A DNA stretch of 64,000 nucleotides, taken from contig OU612073.1 of NCBI GenBank assembly GCA_914767715.1, positions 6,696,001 through 6,760,000 on the forward strand. Reading direction: 5' to 3'. This document shows, piece by piece, positions 23,990 to 36,883 of the stretch. Within the stretch, counting starts at the first letter, position 1, and each line of letters begins with the position of its first letter. Under the pieces are notes generated by a model. That model searched no databases. It had not been told where the DNA came from and saw only the letters and a program-made list of their open reading frames with translations. A program made the translations under genes and the position numbers. The DNA is from Membranipora membranacea (Eukaryota; Bryozoa; Gymnolaemata; Cheilostomatida; Membraniporidae).

Positions 23990-25255
23990 TTTTCTCTTGT
24001 GCGTCTGTTATATCTAAGAGTCGAAGTGAGAATATTTGCCTTCATGTAGATCTAAATTAATGATTGTCAAAGTGTAGAGCATCTTCTTATGAATGTTTAC
24101 GATCTAATTGTATGGCTTCATTTCGAAGACATAATTGTGTAGATAGTCTAAATATAATTATTTGGTTTTCTGCAAGACCATTGGTCACTTTTAGAATAGA
24201 CGTCAAACTATCAGATTAGGGCTTACCCCCTCAATAAACTGGTAATTGATGCAAATCACGATAAATGCAGGCACATGACAAGATGTTTGTTGTCAGACAG
24301 CCCATTCCCTTTAGCAGTGGAATTTAAGATTATACTACTACAATTATTGTTATGATGAACACTTTTTATTTGGCAGACAATATCATCCTGGTCGTACGTT
24401 TTTGTACCAAAGAACTTACGGCAAAAGTTGGAGAAGAAAAATAAAGGGGGAAGAAAAATGATAACGTATCCTGTTTGGAGAGTTGATGAATATATGATCG
24501 GTGTCAAATAAAGTTCATAATATAATATATCATAACAGGATGTCTTAAAAAAAGACAGAAACTAACAGTTTGAAAAATTTATGAACCAAAATTCAAAATG
24601 TTTTGATTTAAAAAACTTCCAATCTAGATGGTTGAGACAACTATTACAGAGAAGCAATCCTGTTTATAATGGTTAAAATATGTGACAACAAGACCAGAAA
24701 CTATCAAGAGTTGTCTATCTACATTCTACAGAATAGTTATGGTTCCCTGTTGCTCGCCTAGAACAAGTTAAATCCAATTTGCCCTCAGTCCATTCTTTCC
24801 CATTCTACTGGTGAGCTGGCGGTGGCCCAAAACCTGAATGCAGCAACGTGGATCATGCTTGATCTATTGCACGCCAGGCCACGCTTTATATATTTGAAGA
24901 CGGAAAACTTAAAAATTTAATGAATGTCACTATTTTGAAATCTACAAAGGTCTTCACAGGCTGGTAAATAAGTTTCTAAAAAATAATTAATTACAGCAGT
25001 AGAGAAGCAAGTGTTTCTGCATCCTCAGGTTACTAAATTTAAAAAAAATTGTAAAAATGTCAGCTAAATTTTTGTTGGCTGTGAGAAAAAATGACAATTA
25101 CAGTTTATTTATTTGTTTTTTTATTGAGGTTCTCTACAAGTTTATGGTTAAGGTAAATAAAAAATAAAGTTTTGACCTCCAAAAGTTTGAACTTTTGCTG
25201 GGCATTGAGTATATTTGGCAAACACTAAGGTGAGACGGTCACTTTAAGATTTGAC
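23990..25255. other. Intergenic DNA between paralogue C and the MS4A-like gene
   Basis: No convincing exon on either strand. A fragment resembling one arm of family F4 (AATCCAATTTGCCCTCAGTC near 24770) is the only recognisable repeat. Confidence 0.5.
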
Positions 25256-28200
25256 TCATATTGGATAATTATAAGGGATTCCTGGTAGTTCCTGATGCTG
25301 ATTGTTGCTTTGATCATTGTGGTCTGTTGGTCCTGAAGAAATATCTGTAGGCATCAAAGAGAGTTGGGCTGCTGAAATAGAAATATATGTAGCTACTGTC
25401 ATGGTAAAGGAAATAGAACATTTTGAAAATTTTGGAAAGGGCGACATAATTTATAAATAAAGATTTAGGTGCTTGAGAATGCCCAAATATATCTTTTTCT
25501 ATTTCGTTAGTTGATGCTAACGGGTCGTCCATTGTGACTGACACAAGGTTACAGAATGCACTGGCCTGGTTGAAACTCTGCTTATGAGGCAGGATGTGAG
25601 GTGCAAAACTAGTTGCTACGGCCTAATCATTTCATTTATCATTGAGCGATGAAAAGAAATAATTATCACCTGTTGCACAAATCCAACTCAATTGAGGTTC
25701 TTTTCTTGAATCAACTAATTGTGCTTTTGTATGTTTTACTGTCCGAATCCTATTCAGGGCTTGCATCAGAAAAACTTCAGGTTTTTACTCACCATTGAAA
25801 CTCGAGTGCTGATAGCCTTGTGCGATACTAGATATGGATAAGTAGGGTGGCTCACTAGCCTAAAAGAGAAACATAAGAGTCTGGCTGGAACTGAGATGTG
25901 ACATAATATTATAATTATAATAATGATATGCTCTCCAATCATGAGATGTATTTGTGACGACTTATTGTTGATTGCTATTTTCTTTGAAATGGTAGAATCT
26001 GAATACAAACTGAAAAACTATTGATTGGTTTCAAGCTCAAATACGTTTCTGTCAGGGTGAGGATACTTGAGTTCGGCTACTGTTTTGTATCGTATTACAG
26101 GTTCATAGTGACACATCAGCAAATGAGTATACTTTGCAAGATTAGAAAACTTACGCGATCAGTTGTCAAGTTTGACTCAAATCTTACAGATTAGAAAGGA
26201 ACGGAAATCAACGAAACTTACCCCACAGCATCTACTACACCCATGTACTGCACGCCAGCAGAACACAGCACAGTATATAGCCAGAGAGGTTTGTATAAGT
26301 CCCATCAGCGCATTCAAAGCATTCAAGGAAAACAAGATGTTGGTAGCTTCTGGGCTCTTTGAAAAGAATAAGAATAAACAGCTGAATAAACCAATCACTG
26401 CTTATCAATATGTTAAGACACGGTCCGGCAGTTGCTTCTCTTTTGAATGACTATCCAAACAGAAATAGAAGCCTGAATAAGGATCAGAGGCTCGAGCTAT
26501 AACAATGAATACATATTAGTATGGAATAGTCTTCTTTCGTGGAAAGAAAAGATAACTTGTAGAATTCAGTTATGAAAGATCATTATTTTCAAATGGGCTC
26601 AAGGTAAAGTATGTGTACTTCATAGGCGTATTTAACTATCTCGAACTCTCGAATGTTAGAGGCAAGGATGGTTAGAGTGTTGGGAAAAATGTTCCACCCT
26701 CGAATCAAGTAATGAGGAATTGTCTTCTTTTTCTGTTATTATTATTAGTTGTCCTCTCTTTGTCATTGGACATAAAAGTAAAATTTTGATATGAAACCAG
26801 TAGACTTTTTGTTGTCTATTGACATTCCAAGGTCATCTTAATTAATACTTTGGGATGCAACGAAGTTACAGGAAAATACAGATAGAGCAAATCTTTTCTC
26901 CCTAAAAACTTCCTCATGCTAGTACCCTAATGCTACCCAAATCTCTGGAGTATTGCTCTGTATATATTGTTACCCAGAAAGTCCCTTGACTTTTATCCCT
27001 CCAATCCTCTCATCAATATGCATATTTAGCAACAAAGCAAAGCAAGCACACCTGTCTGTTTTTGTTTTTTTTTCATCATCATCATCATGATCATCATTTC
27101 ATTGTTGATGATGATGGTTGGTGGTTGATTGATTGCTTGTTGTTGATTCATTGATTTTATTGTTGTGTTGATTGATTGAGACTGTCAACAGAACCCCACA
27201 GAACCACCACTTGGCCATCATAGTCATAGCTATCAATCATGGTCACAACACAGCCTCAGAGTCAGACCCACTGCAGTCATCATGGGCACCTGCTGGATCA
27301 GACATAGTACACAACATTATATACATCATATTTATTCTGGGGAGTGATGTTGATTTTCCAATCTTTAACCTGGAGGTCAACAAGTCACTTACTTACCATT
27401 GGAGTTTGTCTGGTTATGTTAATATTCTCTACTCTAACAATTTGTTAGAGACTCTAACAAATTTGTTAGAGTCTCTAACAGATGCTTGTCTCCTGAAAAA
27501 AATAATCTCCAGCGTCCAGTCATAAAATTCATTCATTCTAAAATGTGCTACAGTGGTCTAGTCCAAGTATGTGTACCCCGCCGAAGAAAAACTTCAAATG
27601 GTCTACAAATTCTGTTTTGACATGTATATCCATAGATCAAACACTGTGTCATATTTACCAAGCAGTTTTGGTAATGAGCAAAATCAAAGTAGGTGGTATC
27701 CCTATCCAACCCCGATACAGGTGTTGTTACTGCTGCTGTTGTTGGTTCTGCTGCCGTTGTCTCATCTGACCAATGCCATGTAGTTTCTGGTAATTGAATT
27801 GTTGTGGTTACTTGACTTCTTGATGTACACAACTGATTTATAGATAAATCAAAGGCAGCAAATAGGCTGAGTATGAGCCCTCCACAAGCACAGAATATGT
27901 TTGTGACTATGGCGGCAACAACCTGATCGAAAGATAAACCATGGCATAATATTACTTCTATCATTGCCTATGCATTTCAGTTGAAGACTAATCTGAAGTG
28001 CGACAAAGCGAAATATTACTTTGAGTTTAGTCTAAGTGCTCAGACAGCTGCATGTGCCACACACTTGACAATCTTGTTGATACCATTATATATTATACAT
28101 ATTAATGTATTCATTATTATTTTATCATTATTTCTAATGTATTATTATAATTTTATTATTATTATTAATTGTTATATAGTAATATATATTATTAATATTA

Positions 28201-30190
28201 ATATCATTATCATATTATTAATATTATATTATATTCCCTCAAATAATTGTAAAACCTCACCTTTTTGCGTAAATTCCTGTTCGCTGCCGACAGGCCAATA
28301 ATACCTGTGATTACAAACAGTAACCCATCCCATATACCCGTGCCAAGAAGCTGGTTTTGCAGCCGGTAAATAAGTCTATCCGGTACACAAACTATTCCAA
28401 TACCAAACACTACACTCATTCCTCCAATAACTATCTGAGTGATTGCTATCCTGTAGAGATAAAATACAACATTGCTGAAAGAAAGGTTTGCCAAACCTCA
28501 AATGGCTATATTTAGTGCTAGCTAACATTAACTCACCCTCTTAACTTTACATTGAAACCCACCTCTGTCAGCCAAAGTTTAGTCCTATAAAAATAAGTCA
28601 CCTCCTACTTGCTAAACTAAACTCTCTAGCTCATATTTAATTCTCTTATGTGAATTTAGGCGGGTCACCTCTTTTAAAACGTATCATAAATACATCTTCT
28701 ATGTGTGGGTTGAGGCGCATGACGAAGGTACCTATAAATCAAATAATTAAGGTATAGTGCATGATGGGAAGCTAAGGATTATAAAATATTGTTTATCAAA
28801 GAGTATGGCTGTAAATCCCTTTGGGTATGACACTCAAAGTTTTATGAATTTATGGTCCTATTGTAACACATGGCTGCAATGTTTCAAGTATCTCCCGATG
28901 AGGATGCAGTACAACCTATAGGCGTGGAATTTCAATTCCATTGTTGATGTCGTTAGGTACTTCCTAACTTTTGTAAGTTGAGCCAACTATGGAACCTGGT
29001 ACTTTGTGAACTGACAAAGTATCATCTCAAGAGGCTATATATTATTGAGCAGATACAAGATTTATCCCTTATCGATTGAAAAACATCTAGGTTGATATAT
29101 GTAATTGAAGACATGGTAAACTTTACAACGAAAATACAGGCACAGGCAGGTCAGAGTTTTTTTTTAAAATGACCCCTCGATCCTAACCAACATTTTATAT
29201 AGTCATCGGCTCTTAATTTACTGTAATGTGTTAAAAATTTTGTCGCTGCCAGCTCAACAACTCATGATGTATATGCAATAAGATAGTATCAGTTTACTCA
29301 TAGCGTGTGGTAGAGATTCCTACCATTGATTTTGGTCGTCACGTCTAAATGGGATTAGGAGTTGCGATGGCGCCGAATAATGTCCCGTGATCAATTTGTT
29401 GGACATGAGAACCAAATCATTGTTAGGGACCTTGCATGATAATGTTTGCCAGACATATCTAGGCTGCGAGGTTACAGAATGACCTGTGGTTATCAAGTCA
29501 GGGACCAAAACCATCACGGGACGAGTAGAAAAATACATTCATAACATATATAGACTTAATAATTATTAGGTCTATGATAACATAGCATGACCAGATTACC
29601 ATGGTACCTGTTTTCATGAGGACTAACATAGGCCTTTTGAGTTATCTCCCCCTGGAGCAAGCTCTCACTGCACCGTGTACGATCAATGCTTCTAATACTA
29701 AAATTTATGGTTCTAGATCTATCTGAGGACATCGAACAAGGTTTAGCTTATTAGGCCATTATCTCTTGTCTATGTGCTCTCATGTCTCATCCTATCGATG
29801 AGCGAAAAAAGTACGAAATTTAATTTGCAATTTGGAAATTTGCACGAGTGTGTGGCCTTAGCTTAATTGGTTTGGGTCAATGAAACCAAGGCTCCCGAAT
29901 CCTGATGCTAAGACGGTGTGTGGTACAATCTTAAATATTTTAGCTAACAAAATAGACTGCTCACATTCAAGATTCAAAATATCTAACTCAGGGAATTCTA
30001 TCTGTTCAAGTTGACAGGACTGATAAACGGGTCGTAGCTACAAGTAATGAGCTTACCTTTTCAGTAATTTACACCTGTCTGCTGTCAAATATCTCTGTGA
30101 TTCTCCTTGATTATCTTGGGAACTTATCACAACATCAACAGGGGTCTGATCACCGAGATCATTTCCTGAGTACTGCCCACCAGGCGACAT
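25256..30190 (-). CDS. MS4A/CD20-like four-transmembrane protein (326 aa, 6 exons)
   Basis: Exons on the minus strand: 30190-30057, 28450-28261, 27922-27577, 26349-26222, 25859-25793 and 25371-25256, with agreeing phases (2,0,1,0,1). The N-terminal cytosolic tail starts MSPGGQYSGNDLGD. TM1 = IAITQIVIGGMSVVFGIGIV and TM2 = IWDGLLFVITGIIGLSAA, followed by NRNLRKK. TM3 = VVAAIVTNIFCACGGLILSL and TM4 = ILFSLNALNALMGLIQTSLA. The layout, with G.G.W.G at the start of TM2 and S...N after it, is that of the CD20/MS4A family. The loop between TM3 and TM4 is long, Thr-rich and contains four or more cysteines. The short C-terminal tail has the PPYLSISS motif. Likely a plasma- or endomembrane protein. The acceptor of exon 4 and the donor of exon 3 are the least certain junctions. 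The upstream intron (28451-30056) shows no other gene. Confidence 0.8.
27062..27180. repeat. Low-complexity (TCA)n / TTGATTGATTG block
   Basis: ATCATCATCATCATGATC then repeated TGATTGATTG words, in an intron of the MS4A-like gene. No coding sense. Confidence 0.7.
27430..27481. repeat. Repeated ACTCTAACAAATTTGTTAGAG palindromes
   Basis: Alternating CTCTAACAA and TTGTTAGAG words form overlapping inverted repeats, in the intron beside MS4A exon 3. Confidence 0.7.
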
Positions 30191-30527
30191 ACTTTCTGTG
30201 AAGGAGATTCTCAAACAACTTGGAAAAATCAACTAGAAGTCTCCTCTCTTTATCGATCCTATGCTGAGATGTACAAAAGAGTTTGCGTAAGTAAACTATT
30301 GTCGTGCTTTAAACAACCGTACCATAGCAGTGACTAGTCAACAGACCACAGGGCAAACGATACAAATATTTTTAAATAAGGTTAACTCATTGATTACTAT
30401 TAAACAAGGGTCTGATATCAGCCAACTCAAGTGTCAGTTAACTTACTGATAATGATTCATTGCATGTTTTTGATACAACTTCCTCATTGGTGGTCATATC
30501 AGTGCTAGTCATATGATAATAGTCATA
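30191..30527. other. 5' flank of the MS4A-like gene
   Basis: No gene seen. This stretch should hold the promoter of the MS4A-like gene (minus strand); no clear TATA box was found. Confidence 0.4.
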
Positions 30528-30579
30528 GCTAGCCATAGACCTAGTAATAATAAATTATTAGTAGGTCTATGTAGCTAGC
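30528..30579. repeat. ~25-bp-arm inverted repeat
   Basis: GCTAGCCATAGACCTAGTAA ... and its reverse complement ending GTCTATGTAGCTAGC. Sits 50 bp before the hAT-like element. The words TAGACCTAATAATTATTAGG also recur near 29550-29575. Confidence 0.7.
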
Positions 30580-31684
30580 AAACTGAAATTGGTCAAAGAA
30601 TACAATAGCATCTAAGCACTGAGTTATGATCAGTGGTACTTTTGTACAGTGAGTAAGTGGAGCTCAACTCCACTTGGTTATAAACACCCTTCTTGAAGTG
30701 GAGCTGAGCTCAACTTCAATTTTTTTTATTCCCTGGATAAGCAGGGCTCACAGCCTGGGAGGATTCAAAACCTGAGTTTTGATATTAGCATGACGCATAG
30801 TGGTATTTTAAAAGTGTAAAACTCTCTTGGGATCTCTGGGATCATTGTTTGATCATTGATTTAGAAATGACTTGAATAGGCAGTGCAGTGAGAGTATTAT
30901 TACAGTGAGTGCAGTGAGAGGCATTATTAGTATAGACAGTGCAGTATTATTTACATAGCTTATCACAACTAGAATCTAATACTGGATCATTCATTAATAA
31001 TATGGCATAAATTATTGTAAGGCAACATTTAGCATTGTTTATATATTATTCATCTCTGCCAACGAGCAAAATCTGAGTTTTTAGCTTACATTCTAAAATC
31101 CCCTGAGTAGCCTGAGTTGAACCAAAAATCTGAGTAACTCTGGCTAAACCTGAGTGGTTGAGAGCCCTGTCGAAAACAATGGGGAGTAAACTGTTCTCAT
31201 GCTGGAGCCATACTTATAGATGGTAAATACATTAATATTTGAGTGTTGGCTATGTGTTGTCAGTCCTGAAAAATTATTTCTGCTACCGCCAATGGCAAGA
31301 AAATAAAAGCAGAAGCATCTACAACCAATTATACCTGCTGCTGGGAAATGGGGATATCTGGCTCACTCTATCAAATACAGGTGATGTCAGAGGATATTGC
31401 CTAACAATAAAGCTGCCCATTGACAACCTCTACAGAAGGTTGCTGGCTAAACCTGTCAGTACCAAAAATGGGCACTTGAGATATGTAGTTATATTCAGCC
31501 AGCCGCAGAAGTCAGAGGGTACAGATAGAGATGGAAACAAATGCACCCAGTAACCGCCATGGTATTTTGTAGTCACAAGCATACACAACGAGCAGAGAGA
31601 CGCAGAAGTAATCCATCAAAGATGTAGCGAAGATAACCGCAGCAGGCTAATCCGGTCAGAAAATAGGAATTCCAGTGACGCAGT

Positions 31685-32128
31685 AATTTGGTTTTCCAAA
31701 ACGTCATAGTACCAAGTACCAAGTAATCTCCAGGGTGACACAGAAGTAATTAACCAGGAAGTAACAACAACAAAGTCAGCCCAAAAATAGAACAACAAAT
31801 TCCAGAGGGTAGACTGAGGAACAGCAGCAATATACCACGTGATGTGACCACAGAACGGATTCATATGACAAAGCCACAAGAGACACTAATCCTAGTACCA
31901 AGAACCAATTAATCTTCAGGAATTTGGTTTTCCAAAACGTCATAGCACCAAGTACCAAGTAATCTTCAGGATGACACAGAAGTAATTAATCATGGAGTAA
32001 CAACAACAAAGTCAGCCCAAAAATAGAACAATAAATTCCAGAAGGTAGACTGAGGAACAACAGCCATATACCACGTGACGTGACCACAGAACGGTTTCAT
32101 ATAACAAAGCCACAAGAGACACTAATCC
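31685..32128. repeat. Two 208-bp direct copies, 236 bp apart
   Basis: Copies at 31685-31892 and 31921-32128, both running from AATTTGGTTTTCCAAAACGT to CCACAAGAGACACTAATCC, about 95% identical by eye. Internal to the hAT-like element. Confidence 0.85.
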
Positions 32129-32169
32129 ACTAATCCGCCGACAGCTAATCAAACGACAACAAGCAGAGT

Positions 32170-32310
32170 CAGCACATAAATCGGCACCTATATAAAGGCC
32201 GAAATTTTGAACAGTAAATTAGTACAGTTTAATTCTTTGAGCAGCACAGTCAACTTTTTACATAGCTAGTAAAAGACATTATATTTTGATTTAATAAATG
32301 CTAGCTTTAA
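32170..32310 (+). promoter_or_regulatory. LTR-like TATA and polyadenylation block
   Basis: CTATATAAAGGCCG (32189-32202) is followed about 90 bp later by TTTAATAAATGC. This TATA-plus-AATAAA arrangement resembles an LTR R region or a Pol II promoter. There is no matching second LTR or primer site, so the call is tentative. Confidence 0.35.
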
Positions 32311-32635
32311 ATCAGAGATCTTTGTTGGAACGCTAATACTAAAGTGGAGTCTAAGGACCAATATATACTGTGAGTATCATTTGAATTACATTATCATTTT
32401 TTTTATAAGTATCAAGACAATAAACAATAACTTTAGTGAATATACTGTTGTAATTGATTTCTATGCATATAGTAATTGGCAAAGTAATTAGGGACAGTTC
32501 GTCAGGTACTCAGACGTTAGGTCATATTCACTAAGAGTTTATAAGGCAATTTTGCAATCAACTAAAGTAAGTCGTTGTTAATTGTTACTATAACAACACT
32601 CTGAAACAGGATTCAAAATTAACTTTAGGAGGTTT

Positions 32636-32944
32636 AATCATTGTGACCCACCTTAAACGCATGTAATTCGCGTAGGTGCTCATATCAAAGTCGGAAATCA
32701 TTGTGACCCACCAAAAACGCATGTAATTCGCGTAAGGTGCTCATATCAAAGTCGGAAATCATTGTGACCCACCAAAAACGCATGTAATTCGCGTAAGGTG
32801 CTCATATCAAAGTCGGAAATCATTGTGACCCACCAAAAACGCATGTAATTCGCGTAAGGTGCTCATATCAAAGTCGGAAATCATTGTGACCCACCATAAA
32901 CGCAGGTATTTCGCGTAGGTGCTCATATCAAGTCGGAAATCATT
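32636..32944. repeat. Five tandem 61-bp minisatellite units
   Basis: Each unit reads ATCATTGTGACCCACCAAAA, ACGCATGTAATTCGCGTA, AGGTGCTCATATCAAAGTC, GGAA. The middle three are almost identical and the outer two more diverged. Inside the hAT-like element. Confidence 0.95.
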
Positions 32945-34261
32945 TTAGAAGTATCATTGGGAACTATTGTCAAGGCAGAACAGTATTAATTAGTATTCAT
33001 ATTTGCTTGGGGGTTAAATAGATTAAGTTTCGGAATAATAGTTTAGGATTAGATTCTTGTGTTTTAAAGAAGTAGGACGCTACCGATTTAAGATAAGATA
33101 CCTCTAATCTGTGAAACATTAATTCAACATTGAATATAGAAATTGAACATTAATTTTAGAGTGACCACAGACTGATACCTCTTTCCTTCACTAGAAATTG
33201 GGTTGGAGTCTTTAGCTAATTTAACTTGGCTAAGAGGCCTGTGATACTGATACACCGCCTTGATTACCTGATTGGGCTTCCAGGCACTATACAGAGATCA
33301 AGTAGGTGCTTATAAATAAAATCAGTCACCTAAGTTGAATAACAAAAAATATCAAACGTACCTGAACACATTCATAAATAGTGATTGTGTCATATTAACA
33401 TCTAAGGATTATATTGACTTTGTGGTGTAAGAGCATTGTCTCGAAACTCATCAAGAGTTTTACTGTTAGAACAAGACAGGGGTCTTAGCAGGTTATCGGC
33501 AGGAACCTTTCTTAAACAACTTGAAGGCAACTTCTAGTGAAGCTAAGAAGAGGTCAGGCTCAATAACAACCCCGTAGTAAATTGCTTTGTGGAGTAGTGG
33601 GAACCAGCTGTTCGTCACTATAAATTAATAAGTTAAATACCTCGTACTCACCAGAGTGCTAGCATTACCAATTGGAACCACGTTTTAATAGATTTGAGCG
33701 ATCTTGTCTTTCTTCAGTGCATGAAAGAGGAGGTAACTCCAAATTAGAACTACAAATAAATTACACAATAAAGTGACATTTTGAAGTGTCCGGAGTGCAA
33801 GATTTAAAACCATAACTACAAACATAGTTAGAACCAATTTATATGCAGGACGACAATTTCCGTTCCTCACAAACCTTGCCGGCTGGGAGGATTGATTGAT
33901 GAATTAAAAAATATAAATAAGTAAGAGCTCCACTTCATTATCCCTTACAAAAGTACCACTGGTTATGATAGATCAATATCAGCATTATTAACTATTCATG
34001 ATCAGAGACAAAACAAGTATAGTCCTTTTGCACCCGATTCATATTGCTACTAACCACAATATGGAAGGCGTTTTGTTGTTTTGCTGAAAAAGGAAACAAA
34101 GCGTACTATATTTTTAGTCAACGCTGTTCTATTGCAAACAAGCCAAAGTACATTGTGTTGCCATTGATCTTCTGAATAAAGGCTTTGAGCTAAAGAAACT
34201 GCTATACATCAAGACAAGTGTGGAGTTGTATATCATAAACCATTATAGCTCCTTGTAAGTT

Positions 34262-36275
34262 ATGGAGTCTGTCACTAAACTGAGAGGAGAAGAAGCTGAA
34301 AGCACCTCCCCTCCAAAGAAGGTGAAGATCGAGAGAGATGATGACTACCAGGAGAGCAAAGAAGGAACTTATACAGCAGTTCTGATCGTCGAGGAATTAA
34401 AACTTTACATCTTGAAAGAGGTAATCAGTGATTGAATGATCAGAAGTGATTGCATGTACACTTGACTAGCTTGCATTCAAGTACCAATGGCCAGGATTGC
34501 TAGTAAGACACACTAGACTCTTCAACTAATTAAATCATTATATTATGATCTGTTTATATGTAGACTAAGGAGTTTTAGAAGTTGAGTGATTCATCAACCC
34601 AAGGGGTTGTCTCTAACTCGTTGGTTAGCCAGGGAAAAAAAGTAAATACAAATTAATCTATGATAAGCGCTCCCACCCTCAATGCAATTTTCCCACAATG
34701 CAATGTTAGTGTTGAAGTTACTGGCAGATCAAGTGAATCTCCTATATTCTACTAACATCAGGGAGGGTAGGTTATCCCTGCCTTCAAGCCCACCCTCCCT
34801 GCTTACATGAGCTTGAACTTAGCTGGTATTATTCTTATCATTATGATCATATTTCAAGCTCTTGGTGAAATGCTCCCCAGTGTTTGAAGCAATGTTTTGT
34901 GGCAATTGGAACGAGTCACATACTAAGGAAGTACCATTGCCGGATAAGTCGTACAGGGATGTAGTCCTCCTACTGGACTATGTGTACTATCAGAAATACT
35001 TCAAAATAACAAGTAAGCGAACAAAGGATAGCCATGAAAATCAATGCAACATGTTGCTGTTTAGTAAGAAGCAGAAGATTGGGCTGCCCCTAAAGAGTGA
35101 CGCGAACGCAAGGCGCCCTTAATCCTCATACTGAGAATGTAGTATATCCTAGAAAAATAGCATACAAACTGATAGTGCCTCACACATTTTTCAACTGTGA
35201 TCTAGGGCAAGTTGGATCCAGATTGCTTGCAAACTAGTTGCTCCCCCTTCTACTTTTCACCAGGTCACTGGTCGCCAGCGTGACCAGTGGAGAGAGAGCA
35301 ACTCTGAATGCAAGCAAACTTGAACAAACTTGGTCATGTCTAACTATGATCTCATGTTAATCCATTGACTGGTATATGCGTTTTCTCCCTTGCCTTTTGA
35401 TCTTCATTGTACCATTATTCCAATTTTTTTTGTAAAGGAGATAGAGCAATTATTCTCTTACCACTTGCTGTGGAATATGCAATAAAAGGTCTACAAGAGC
35501 TCTGTGAGAATACATTCCGAAAGTCACCAGAATCTTATAGAAGATCGTATTATGCGCAGCCAGCACCACTCTGTGGCATTAGGTCTACTGCTAAGCTAGC
35601 TAAGCGACAATACCACCAATATTCCTCGGATGCTCCAACTCTCCACATGCTGACCACAGCAGAAATATTAGATTTGAAGGATTTAAGAGAGGCAATGATA
35701 GGTCGTTGCGCAAGGCGTTTGTCAATAGCAGATTTAGAGCTGCAGAAAGGATCCTCTGATAATGATCAGCTTAGACCTGGAACATATAGCGAAGTTGTCA
35801 GGTGAAATATATCTTTTATAATTAACATAGTTTTGCTCATCTAGGTTTTATATTTTACGTTCTCAGGCAAGATGGTGGTGAAAACACCTATGTGTGGGGT
35901 GTGAAGCGTCCATCGTAATGATTATCAAGAACTTTTGTGCTAGCTTACAGCAAGTTACTACCAAGCTAGTAAAACTAAGCTCTAGCCAATATTCATTCTT
36001 TTAGAGTATTATTGTAGTGCTATTATAGCACTTAGTGAATAAACATGACTCTTTGTTTAGCTGAAAATTATGAGGAAGGATTTCAGGTTTTTATTGCTTC
36101 TTTGTTTTTATGTTTTAGGGTGAGGCTGCGCTATTTTGAGAGATTTGTAGGATCGCGATGGTTCGAATCTGACGAGCATTTGGCTGATGATGAAGATGAT
36201 ATCATCTTTGATTATGAGAACATAAATAGTAAATCCAAAGCTCATTATGAAAGTATTTTGGACACGAAGGTATAA
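34262..36275 (+). CDS. BTB/POZ-domain protein (277 aa, 4 exons)
   Basis: Exons 34262-34420, 34859-35012, 35438-35801 and 36119-36275, with agreeing phases 0,1,2. A Lys/Glu-rich N-terminus (SPPKKVKIERDDD) precedes a BTB domain split over exons 1-2: YTAVLIVEELKLYILKE, then SPVFEAMFCGNWNES, KEVPLPDKSYRDVVLLLDYV and KYFKIT. Exon 3 continues with the helical region after BTB (LLPLAVEYAIKGLQELCE ... LHMLTTAEILDLKDLREA). BTB domains dimerise and often recruit CUL3 (family knowledge); no Kelch or MATH domain is present. The stop at 36275 follows an AAGGTATAA sequence that could instead be a donor, so the C-terminus is provisional. A damaged paralogue lies at 42725-45364. Confidence 0.75.
35200..35345. 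mobile_element. Short inverted-repeat element, family F4
   Basis: Left arm GGGCAAGTTGGATCCAGATT then GCTTGCAAACTAGTTGCTCCC. Right arm GAGAGCAACTCTGAATGCA then AACAAACTTGGTCATGTC. An inner hairpin CACTGGTCGCCAGCGTGACC is present. In intron 2 of the BTB gene. Confidence 0.65.
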
Positions 36276-36865
36276 AATATACACACATCAAGTGAACCAA
36301 TCCCCATATAAAAGTTGGGGTACTCTCAACGCCCTGACAGTGCTAGTGATAAAAATTGAAAATTTCCATCTTTTTGCAGCAGGGATAGTTTCAAACATGA
36401 CTGTTTACTAGAAGAAGCTAAAAACATGCGCATGTCAATATATATATTTCGGTGAATGTCCAAAGACAACAGCCTTCATGGGCTAAATTTTTTTGTCAAC
36501 ATGCATTAGATATTAATAACATTTTGTATTAGGCGGTTTCGTTTTTGGAGTTCAAGGTTATCTATACTCAGTCATGCAGATTTTAAAGGTTGATCAAAAT
36601 AATTAACGAGATGTAATTGATAAGTATATTTTTCTGTTTGTGACCATGTGTCTACAATTTGAGACCAGGTGATTGCTTTATTTTAGTACACAATTAGAGA
36701 AATGAGAGCATGGAAACCTTTGTTAAATACACTCTATATTTTCCTATTCCCACAATGCAATTTTCTGGAAAAACTCAATGAGATCTAAATCAGTATAGCT
36801 TAAAGCTCAGCTAATAGTGCAGAGAACATTGATCAAACTTGATATAAGCGAGATTAGGTGTATGA
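36276..36865. other. Intergenic DNA between BTB gene and Ty3/Gypsy element
   Basis: No gene. It contains one TTCCCACAATGCAATTTTCTGG word shared with the repeat at 1776-2010. No 5' LTR of the following retrotransposon is recognisable here. Confidence 0.4.
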
Positions 36866-36883
36866 AATCACCGAATCCACTCT

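Larger units (their letters stand above)
30631..33961. mobile_element. hAT-like non-autonomous DNA transposon, 3.3 kb
   Basis: Terminal inverted repeats CAGTGGTACTTTTGTA at both ends (16 of 16), then a shared GTGGAGCTC subterminal word. Flanked by perfect 8-bp direct repeats GTTATGAT at 30623-30630 and 33962-33969. CAG-type ends plus an 8-bp TSD are the hallmark of hAT elements. No hAT transposase is recognisable inside, so it is non-autonomous. The interior holds a duplicated 208-bp block, an LTR-like promoter segment and a 61-bp minisatellite. Confidence 0.85.

Noticed and set aside
31239-31553. 104-codon ORF inside the hAT-like element
   Set aside because: No similarity to a transposase or any domain I recognise; length is within chance for AT-rich DNA.
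32636-32944. Regular repeats as a CRISPR array
   Set aside because: Units are contiguous with no unique spacers, and the DNA is eukaryotic.
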